Assembly (NCBI GenBank): GCA_002361735.1
Contig: DETS01000009.1
Span: 1-11,473 of the forward strand
Source: Lachnospiraceae bacterium UBA3282
GTDB taxonomy: Bacteria > Bacillota > Clostridia > Lachnospirales > Lachnospiraceae
Length of the DNA: 11,473 bases
Direction of reading: 5' to 3'
Below, piece after piece: positions 6,437 through 11,473 of this stretch (positions within the stretch are counted from its first letter, which is position 1; every line of letters starts with the position of its first letter). Made by a program: the position numbers and the translations under genes. The notes under the pieces are model-generated. The model saw only the letters and a program-made list of their open reading frames with translations, was not told the origin of the DNA and did no database searches.

Positions 6437-7309
6437 ATGAAAGAGAAGTTAAAGGTAACAGTAACGGCGCCGCAGTACAGTTTTGTGTCAGGTATCACCT
6501 TTGCGCAGGTGGATGCCTGGTATGATCACACCAGAAGGGATTTGAAGATGGATATCATTTATCCGGAGGATAAGACGAAAAAGTATCCCTGTGTCGTGTG
6601 GATCTGCGGCGGTGCATGGATACGGCTGGATCGCAGTGCACATACGGCATATTTGTCTCAACTTGCCAGAAGCGGCTTTGTGGTGGCAAGTGTGGAGTAT
6701 CGCACCAGCAATGAGGGCTGTTTTCCGATTCAACTTCAGGATGTGAAGGCAGGGATTCGCTATTTGAAGGCAATGAGTGAGCGTTATCATATCGATACGG
6801 AACGCTTTGGCGTGATGGGAGAGTCGGCGGGCGGTTATCTGGCAGCGATGGCGGCGCTTACGGACGATTCTGCCTATGATGTGGGTGCTTTTACGGAGTT
6901 TTCCAGTAAGGTGCAGGCAGCCTGTCCGTGGTATCCGGCAGCGGATCTGACAGGATTTCCCTATCCTTCTCCGCTGGAGGCGGCAGCTTCGATGGAATCT
7001 CTGCTTCTTGGCAAAAATGTGATGCTGGAGAAAGAAGAAGCCCTGAAAATCAGCCCGGTGAGCCTTGCATCAAAAGATGCGCCGCCTTTTCTGATCATTC
7101 ATGGAGACAATGATCATACGGTTCCCTTTGCACAGGGAGAAGCTCTGCATGATAAGCTGGAAGCTGCGGGAGCGGATGTTACGCTTTTGGCGCTGGGAGG
7201 GTCGGATCATGCGGATATGCCGTTCTTCCAGGAGGAGATTTGGCAGCGGATCATCGGCTTTTTCAAGGAGAAGCTGGGAGCAGACGATCAAGCCGCTATT
7301 GTCGGATAA
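6437..7309 (+). CDS. Alpha/beta hydrolase, esterase/lipase-like (BD-FAE type)
   Basis: This 290-residue enzyme is probably a carboxylesterase acting on small acylated substrates, such as acetylated or feruloylated sugars; the substrate cannot be read from the sequence. The catalytic triad looks complete: S130 in GESAGG, D226 in the HGDNDHTVP motif and H258 in GSDHAD. The oxyanion-hole motif, usually HGG, is CGG at 57-59 (WICGGAW). No signal peptide is visible, so it should act in the cytoplasm. Length is typical of the family. The start is ATG 6437 after AAAAGGAGA (6423-6430). The frame is open further upstream to 6353, but that extension is not family-like. The gene lies 87 bases after the hybrid kinase with no terminator between, and 14-59 bases before the lipoprotein gene, so it is probably part of the same transcript. 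Confidence 0.88.
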   Translation: MKEKLKVTVTAPQYSFVSGITFAQVDAWYDHTRRDLKMDIIYPEDKTKKYPCVVWICGGAWIRLDRSAHTAYLSQLARSGFVVASVEYRTSNEGCFPIQLQDVKAGIRYLKAMSERYHIDTERFGVMGESAGGYLAAMAALTDDSAYDVGAFTEFSSKVQAACPWYPAADLTGFPYPSPLEAAASMESLLLGKNVMLEKEEALKISPVSLASKDAPPFLIIHGDNDHTVPFAQGEALHDKLEAAGADVTLLALGGSDHADMPFFQEEIWQRIIGFFKEKLGADDQAAIVG

Positions 7310-7368
7310 GAAAGGGAGTTAAAGTGCATATTAAAGATAGATTAAATGATAAAAAGGGAGATGGATTT

Positions 7369-7875
7369 ATGAAGACTGTGATTTCAAACAGAATTGGAAA
7401 GAAACGGATACTTACGGCGCTTTGCATTTCTTTGACAATGCTCTGTATCGCCTGCGGAAATCAAAAGGAATCCTCTGATAATCTGGAGGGATCACTGACG
7501 GATATTATGGCGTCTCTTTATGAAAATGCGCAGCTTGATGAGGGATTTCGGGAAGCGTTGGACAGTTTTGAGACGGTGGAATTGACGGACGATTTGGAAA
7601 TCAGCATTCTGGGCACGGATGAAATTACTTATACCGAAGGTGTGGTTTCCGTGCCGATGATGTCTTCCACGGCGTTTCAGTGCGTGCTGCTTCGGGTGGA
7701 CGAAGCGGATGTCGAGACGGCAAAACAGGCACTGAAAGATAACGCCAATCCCGACAAGTGGGTCTGCGTCAGCGCGGAGACGACATTGATCGAGAGCCGC
7801 GGGAATGTGATCTTCTTTATCATGAGCGGTAAGAACGAGGCGTATGCGATGAATGAGGCGTTTCAGAAGCTGTAA
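7369..7875 (+). CDS. DUF4358-like lipoprotein
   Basis: This 168-residue protein has a basic start, a hydrophobic stretch (about 14-28) and a lipobox-like CIAC with C29 as probable lipidation site. The -3 position is Cys rather than the usual Leu or Val, so lipoprotein export is likely but not certain. The mature part resembles DUF4358-type secreted proteins of Lachnospiraceae, especially the PMMSS region (about 102-106) and the NPDKWVCV region (about 124-131). Function is unknown. ATG 7369 follows a GGGAG-like site (about 7355-7359). An in-frame GTG at 7324, with GGGAG at 7314-7318, would add 15 charged residues before the signal sequence and cannot be excluded. The gene is the last of the plus-strand run, and its stop is one base from the stop of the convergent XRE gene, with no terminator hairpin seen. 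Confidence 0.65.
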   Translation: MKTVISNRIGKKRILTALCISLTMLCIACGNQKESSDNLEGSLTDIMASLYENAQLDEGFREALDSFETVELTDDLEISILGTDEITYTEGVVSVPMMSSTAFQCVLLRVDEADVETAKQALKDNANPDKWVCVSAETTLIESRGNVIFFIMSGKNEAYAMNEAFQKL

Positions 7876-7876
7876 A

Positions 7877-8302
7877 TCAGGTTAGGATCGACTCCTTCAG
7901 CTCGTAAAGCAGTTCATTTACTTCCAAGACTGACAGAGAGTGTTCTAAGCCAAATAGAATGATGCTGTCTTGTTTGAATTTAGCATAAAGAGGAGGATAG
8001 CCGGTATGCTTTAACAGTTGCTGTGTTTCTTCGATGCTAAGTTTCATGGAAAGGCAGAGAGCGAGAACTTTGTCGCGAGTTGGCATCCTTTGCCCATCAA
8101 AGATTTGATAGGCGTAACTCCGATCCAGACCGGAGTGATTGATAATAGTACTCTTTTTTAAGTCCCTTTCTCCAATCAATGTATTCAGATAATCGGAGAG
8201 GGGGATTTTTTCAATAAGATCTTCGGATGAACTGTCCATATATGTCTCAAGATTTGCTGTGGTTTTTAAGAGTTCTAAAAGTTCGCAGGTCGTTTTTTTC
8301 AT
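7877..8302 (-). CDS. XRE-type helix-turn-helix regulator paired with a kinase
   Basis: This 141-residue protein has an XRE-like helix-turn-helix region at about 36-95, with the recognition part around SGLDRSYAYQIFDGQRMPTR (57-76). It is followed by a helical C-terminal segment (96-141, HTGYPPLYAKFKQDSIILFG). I recognise this as a regulator type commonly found beside Hanks-type kinases in gut Clostridia, which matches the divergent kinase gene 61 bases away. It probably binds the palindromic intergenic region and may be a target of the kinase; both are inference. The start is ATG at 8302 after GGAGAG on the complement. The frame remains open upstream as far as 8686, but that part overlaps the kinase gene and is not protein-like. 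A promoter candidate is described at 8336-8364. Confidence 0.85.
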   Translation of the reverse strand: MKKTTCELLELLKTTANLETYMDSSSEDLIEKIPLSDYLNTLIGERDLKKSTIINHSGLDRSYAYQIFDGQRMPTRDKVLALCLSMKLSIEETQQLLKHTGYPPLYAKFKQDSIILFGLEHSLSVLEVNELLYELKESILT

Positions 8303-8321
8303 TACAAAAGGCTCTCCATAT

Positions 8322-8340
8322 GCTATAGTAACTATATAGT
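8322..8340. promoter_or_regulatory. Palindromic AT-rich region between XRE and kinase genes
   Basis: CTATAGT (8323-8329) is followed after one base by ACTATAT (8331-8337), an inverted repeat with one mismatch. The overlapping ACTATATAGT (8331-8340) is a perfect 10-bp palindrome. Two TATAGT hexamers (8324-8329 and 8335-8340) could serve as -10 boxes for the kinase, but no good -35 stands upstream of the second, so activation may be needed. This is a likely operator for the adjacent XRE protein. Confidence 0.5.
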
Positions 8341-8364
8341 AAAAGGGATTAGGGGAAAAGTCAA
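8336..8364 (-). promoter_or_regulatory. Promoter of the XRE gene
   Basis: On the complement, TTGACT (8359-8364), a 17-base spacer and TACTAT (8336-8341) form a reasonable promoter with a leader of about 27 bases. The -35 overlaps the first base of the divergent kinase start codon, so the two genes share control DNA. Confidence 0.5.
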
Positions 8365-9488
8365 TGACAGGAACAGGCAATTTACAAATGCAATACGTTG
8401 AAGAACAGTATGAAACGTTGACATCTCTTGGGAAAGATGAAGGACAGACTTTCTTAGTAAAAGAGAAAAGAAGCGCAAAAATCTTTGTTAAAAAGTATGT
8501 AACTTCCGATGCAGTTTTACTGTACAAGAGATTGCGCGGTATCCAGAACGGGCATCTGGCCAAGATCAATGAGGTCGTATCCGATAAAGAAAAGGGAATC
8601 ATTATTGAGGAATATATAAGCGGTAAGACTTTGAAAGAATATATTGAGGAAAGCGGTACGCTTTCGCCTGACGAGACGGTGCGCATTGTCGGCGAACTGT
8701 GCGATGTATTGGATATTGTTCATAAGTTGGGAATAGTACATAGAGATGTGACGCCGGATAATATAATATTATCGTTGGATGGAGTGGTAAAACTGATCGA
8801 TTTCGGAATTGCAAGAAATTATAAAGAAAATAAGAATAGAGATACCACAATCTTGGGAACGATAGGATATGCGGCGCCGGAACAGTTTGGCTTTATGCAG
8901 TCAGATGAGCGAACGGATATTTATGCATTGGGAATCTTAATGAATGTGATGCTTATGGGAATGTCAGCAGGGCAACAGCTATACAAGGAGGAACCGTTTG
9001 CGTCTGTTATAAAAAAATGTATTGAGATTGATCCGGAGAATCGTTTCCAATCAGTTTCTGACTTAAAGAAAGCGTTTGAAGATGACGGAACAAATGCAAC
9101 TAAAAACGGTGTAAAAGATATACTAACCAAAAAGGGGAGTTTTGTTAAGTGGCTGCCGGGATTTCGGACAGGTATTTTGTGGAAGAACATCATAGCATCC
9201 TTTGGTTATGGTTTTATGGTTCTTTCTACCTACATTTTTTTGGAATCATATACAGTAACGTTAAAAATCTTTTTGTTGGAAGCGGTAGCGGTTTTTCTCT
9301 ATATATGGATGTCTGTGCTGGTCATTGTCAATGTGGCGGATTGGGATAGGAAGCTGCCGGTTGTTCGAAAACTGCCGTTGGCGCTGCGGATGGTATTCCG
9401 TTTTATTGTGGGAATCATAATTTTTGAAAGAGGGACTGCAATAGAAAACTATGTGAAAAGTTTGGTAGTAAATCTGCCGATGTCATAA
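8364..9488 (+). CDS. Membrane-anchored Hanks-type Ser/Thr protein kinase
   Basis: This 374-residue protein has an N-terminal kinase domain (about 15-240) and three hydrophobic C-terminal segments (about 273-294, 300-325, 340-355), so the kinase should face the cytoplasm. Visible motifs are the probable beta-3 lysine K43, catalytic D128 in HRDVTPDN with N133, DFG at 146-148, and APE at 171-173 (YAAPEQFG). Departures from the canon are a missing GxGxxG loop (LGKDEGQTFLV at 22-32), Thr130 where Ser/Thr kinases have Lys, and no clear alpha-C glutamate. It lacks the PASTA repeats of PknB/PrkC kinases, so its input is unknown. ATG 8364 follows AGGGGA (8351-8356). The gene diverges from its XRE partner and ends before the bidirectional terminator at 9523-9566. 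It is probably active, but an ATP-binding site this loose leaves a pseudokinase possible. Confidence 0.88.
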   Translation: MTGTGNLQMQYVEEQYETLTSLGKDEGQTFLVKEKRSAKIFVKKYVTSDAVLLYKRLRGIQNGHLAKINEVVSDKEKGIIIEEYISGKTLKEYIEESGTLSPDETVRIVGELCDVLDIVHKLGIVHRDVTPDNIILSLDGVVKLIDFGIARNYKENKNRDTTILGTIGYAAPEQFGFMQSDERTDIYALGILMNVMLMGMSAGQQLYKEEPFASVIKKCIEIDPENRFQSVSDLKKAFEDDGTNATKNGVKDILTKKGSFVKWLPGFRTGILWKNIIASFGYGFMVLSTYIFLESYTVTLKIFLLEAVAVFLYIWMSVLVIVNVADWDRKLPVVRKLPLALRMVFRFIVGIIIFERGTAIENYVKSLVVNLPMS

Positions 9489-9522
9489 AAATGATTTTGT
9501 CTGCTGGGAGCATACCAAACAT

Positions 9523-9566
9523 AAAATGACTCTGCTTATACTGGTTTGTATAAGCAGAGTCATTTT
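9523..9566. terminator. Bidirectional terminator between kinase and second XRE gene
   Basis: A perfect 19-bp stem (arms 9523-9541 and 9548-9566) has a 6-base TGGTTT loop. An A-tract starts the left arm and a T-tract ends the right arm (CATTTTTGTT), the layout of a terminator that works in both directions. It serves the kinase transcript, and the stop codon of the convergent XRE gene (9560-9562) lies inside the stem. Confidence 0.88.
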
Positions 9567-9889
9567 TGTTGAGAGGGACGAACAATCGATCTTATGAGGG
9601 AAAGAATCGTTTCTCGTTCCTGTTCATTGGCTTTATGCCATAGGGAAAGAAGCTGCTTTTCCTGCATGGAGTCAGTAAGAGGTATGGCATCCTGTAACAG
9701 ATAGTCGATGCTTACATGAAAGCATTGGGAAAGCGCGATCAATTTGTCGAGTGTGACAGAGCGTTCACCGTGTTCGATCAGACCGATATATGTGGTTGAA
9801 ACATTGATGGCTTCCGCGACCTGTTCTTGTGTAAGACCGCAATGTAAGCGTTCTTCACGAAGCCGTTTTCCCAAAGCAATACGATTCAT
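9560..9889 (-). CDS. XRE family transcriptional regulator
   Basis: This 109-residue protein has a classical Cro/cI helix-turn-helix domain at about residues 6-62. GLTQEQVAEAINVSTTYIGL (18-37) holds the two DNA-binding helices, followed by the usual IEHGERSVTLDKLIALSQCF. Residues 66-104 form a short helical tail, probably for dimerisation. It is of the small type often controlling an adjacent gene. It is divergent from the lipoprotein operon and likely binds the inverted repeat at 9950-9982. The start is ATG at 9889, with GGAG 7 bases upstream on the complement. A weak promoter candidate (TTGCCA at 9935-9940 and TATAAA at 9914-9919 on the complement, 15-base spacing) may serve it. The gene ends inside the bidirectional terminator stem. 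Confidence 0.9.
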   Translation of the reverse strand: MNRIALGKRLREERLHCGLTQEQVAEAINVSTTYIGLIEHGERSVTLDKLIALSQCFHVSIDYLLQDAIPLTDSMQEKQLLSLWHKANEQERETILSLIRSIVRPSQQK

Positions 9890-9949
9890 GATAAAACTCC
9901 ATTCTATCCTTTTTTTATATTTTACCTATATGTCTGGCAAGTTATAATA

Positions 9950-9982
9950 AACTATTAGTTATAATATAAATAACTAACAGTT
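9950..9982. promoter_or_regulatory. Imperfect 13-bp inverted repeat, probable XRE operator
   Basis: AACTATTAGTTAT (9950-9962) and ATAACTAACAGTT (9970-9982) are complementary except at one base, with a 7-base centre. The right arm ends within the -35 box of the lipoprotein promoter, so bound protein would block or guide polymerase. A direct repeat AGTTATAAT (9940-9948 and 9957-9965) overlaps it at 17-base spacing, and GTTATAAT recurs at 10001-10008 in the -10 region. Confidence 0.6.
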
Positions 9983-10008
9983 GACTAAAAATGATATGCT
10001 GTTATAAT
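9981..10008 (+). promoter_or_regulatory. Strong promoter with extended -10 for the lipoprotein operon
   Basis: TTGACT (9981-9986), a 16-base spacer and a perfect TATAAT (10003-10008) preceded by TGT give an extended -10 promoter. Transcription would start near 10015, which puts the upstream in-frame ATG at 10022 too close to be used and supports ATG 10040. Confidence 0.8.
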
Positions 10009-10039
10009 TATACTGAAAAGTATGATAAGGAGGGGAGCA

Positions 10040-11017
10040 ATGAGAAGAAAGAAACAAAAGAGTGGAAAGAAGAATTGCTTTATTCTGTTTTTGATTATGG
10101 TAATTCTGGTCATGAGTGCTTGCAGTACGACGGAAGAAAGCCGCAGAAACATTGAGGTGGATGAGAAGGCAGGTGAGATGATAGAATCATCGGATGCAGA
10201 TGGGAGCGGAGAAAAGTCGACAGAAGTATTGTCGATCGGAAAGGAGAATACAGAGGGAACGGAAGCTGGAAGCAAAGAGTCCATTGAGGAGCAGATTATA
10301 TTAGAACAGGATAATATAAAGATAACTGCGTTGGAAATGGTAAATGACTCAATCTGGGGCGAGGGTATCAAACTGTTGATTGAGAATGATTCTGAGAAAA
10401 GTATAGGTGTTGGGTGCAATGCGTTGATTGTAAATGATTATATGATAAACGATCTCTTTTCAACGTCAGTGGCAGCCGGAAAAAAGGCTAATGAGACAAT
10501 GTATATGTCATCAGGACAGCTGGAGGCGGCAGGAATAACCAATATTGGACAGGTTGAAATATATTTTCATCTATATGATTCGGAAAGCTATGAAACAATA
10601 GCTGACCCGGAGTGTGTAATGATCAAGACATCGGCTTATGATGCTATGGATAATCAGGTGGAGATAACCGGGCAGGAGTTATATTCGCAAGATGGAATAC
10701 GGATTGTCGGGCAGTATGTGGACGAGAATAGTATTTGGGGAACGGCTGTTTTGTTATACATAGAGAATAACAGTGGTAAAAGAATAGGGATAAGCTGTGA
10801 TGATATGTCCGTGAATGGGTATATGGTTTCGCCGCTTTTTAGCAGTACGATATATGAAGGGAAAAGATCTATTGATGATATTACGATTTTCAGTTCGGAC
10901 TTAGAGGAAAATGCTATTGAATCCGTAGAAGATATTGAGGTGAATTTTCATATTTATAATGCGGAGACATATGACACGATTGCAGATACAGGGGCAATCA
11001 GCTTTCACGTAAACTAA
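10040..11017 (+). CDS. Lipoprotein with two copies of a ~110-residue domain
   Basis: This 325-residue protein has a basic N-terminus, a hydrophobic stretch (13-27) and lipobox MSAC, with C28 as probable lipid anchor. An acidic, Ser/Glu-rich linker (about 30-85) leads to two homologous domains at about 88-197 and 215-324. Shared positions include DSIWG/NSIWG, LLIENDS/LYIENNS, VNDYM/VNGYM, LFS, the HLYDSESYETIAD/HIYNAETYDTIAD segments, and IYFH/VNFH. Similar modules occur in uncharacterised secreted proteins of Lachnospiraceae; function is unknown and a beta-rich binding domain is only a guess. It should sit on the outer face of the membrane. ATG 10040 follows a very strong AAGGAGGGG (10027-10035); the ATG at 10022 is rejected. 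It is the first gene of an operon with the small membrane protein, 28 bases downstream. Confidence 0.8.
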   Translation: MRRKKQKSGKKNCFILFLIMVILVMSACSTTEESRRNIEVDEKAGEMIESSDADGSGEKSTEVLSIGKENTEGTEAGSKESIEEQIILEQDNIKITALEMVNDSIWGEGIKLLIENDSEKSIGVGCNALIVNDYMINDLFSTSVAAGKKANETMYMSSGQLEAAGITNIGQVEIYFHLYDSESYETIADPECVMIKTSAYDAMDNQVEITGQELYSQDGIRIVGQYVDENSIWGTAVLLYIENNSGKRIGISCDDMSVNGYMVSPLFSSTIYEGKRSIDDITIFSSDLEENAIESVEDIEVNFHIYNAETYDTIADTGAISFHVN

Positions 11018-11045
11018 TTGATGAGATGATAGGAGGATTTCAAAG

Positions 11046-11402
11046 ATGAAAACATCACGTATGATTATTGGTATTATTTCCATTGTTTTATTTCTGGTGG
11101 TATCATTGCAGTCATGTGCAGCGGGAGTAGGAAATGCGTTGGCTGAAAATGGTGAAGTAAGCGGTTCTGCCGGATTTCTTCTGGCTATTTGCATGCTGAT
11201 AGCCGGGATCGTTGGTATAGCTGCCAGAAAATCAAAGGCGGGAAGTTTTGTATCCGGTGGATTTTATGCTTTCGGCGGATTGATTGGTATGGCAAATGCA
11301 GGGTCTTACTCCGATCTCAGGATTTGGTCGGGACTTTCTTTCATTTTTGCAGTGGTCTTTATTCTTACCGGTATCATGCAGAAGGCGAAACATTTAGAGT
11401 AG
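11046..11402 (+). CDS. Small four-helix membrane protein
   Basis: This 118-residue hydrophobic protein has about four membrane segments (roughly 5-27, 40-60, 68-85 and 93-112). A motif-rich start reads SCAAGVGNALAENGEVSGSA (23-42) between the first two. I recognise the general type as a conserved uncharacterised membrane protein of Bacillota, and I can assign no function. Cys24 follows a hydrophobic stretch (SLQSC), but the later membrane segments argue for an integral protein rather than a lipoprotein. ATG 11046 follows AGGAGG (11031-11036). The gene lies 28 bases after the lipoprotein and is almost certainly co-transcribed with it, so the two may act together at the membrane. No clear terminator is seen in the remaining 71 bases, which hold only a short TTGAA-AAA-TTCAA inverted repeat (11432-11444). 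Confidence 0.8.
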   Translation: MKTSRMIIGIISIVLFLVVSLQSCAAGVGNALAENGEVSGSAGFLLAICMLIAGIVGIAARKSKAGSFVSGGFYAFGGLIGMANAGSYSDLRIWSGLSFIFAVVFILTGIMQKAKHLE

Positions 11403-11473
11403 TGGGTAGTAGAAAATACCTTGCGTACTGTTTGAAAAATTCAACATAATTGGCTCTTCATGGGTAATAGTGG

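Noticed and set aside
8303..8686. Upstream extension of the XRE open frame on the minus strand
   Set aside because: It overlaps the kinase coding region, and the internal ATG at 8302 has a proper ribosome site where the family sequence begins.
7877..11402. Mobile element or prophage suggested by the lower GC content and two XRE regulators
   Set aside because: No integrase, transposase, attachment repeat or phage structural gene is present in the window.

Overview
The window looks like chromosomal DNA from an anaerobic, moderate-GC Bacillota, most likely a Lachnospiraceae-type clostridium. This rests on recognised protein families: a GGGtGRT protein, a 7TM-type hybrid histidine kinase, DUF4358-like and tandem-domain lipoproteins, and an XRE/Hanks-kinase pair of the kind seen in gut Clostridia. 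It also rests on strong AGGAGG-type ribosome binding sites and sigma-A-type promoters. Everything was read by eye, with no database search. No insertion sequence, CRISPR array, tRNA, rRNA or riboswitch was recognised, and no gene-free stretch exceeds 300 bases (the longest is 3320-3603, which holds promoter and operator signals).

Left part (1-1680): the 3' part of a GGGtGRT-family gene that enters from the left edge, a hairpin, then a two-gene YafQ-type toxin-antitoxin module closed by a second hairpin.

Central signalling part (1685-7875): a minus-strand PAS-GGDEF-EAL protein (degenerate cyclase site, complete-looking phosphodiesterase residues) is divergent from a plus-strand run of four genes. 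These encode a small ferritin-like/CotF-like protein, a membrane-bound hybrid histidine kinase, an alpha/beta hydrolase and a DUF4358-like lipoprotein. The gaps are short and a good promoter lies at 3456-3484, so they may be one transcript. The divergent intergenic region carries a perfect inverted repeat plus a third copy of its half-site, so both directions may share a regulator.

Right, lower-GC accessory part (7877-11402): an XRE-family regulator and a membrane-anchored Hanks-type kinase diverge from a 61-base region with palindromic -10 sequences. A bidirectional terminator separates the kinase from a second, convergent XRE regulator. That regulator is divergent from a two-gene operon for a lipoprotein with two copies of one ~110-residue domain and a small membrane protein; an imperfect 13-bp inverted repeat abuts the operon's strong promoter. 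The two XRE control regions share an AACTAT-type sequence, so the kinase and lipoprotein units could form one regulatory system. That link is the most interesting hypothesis here, but it is inference.
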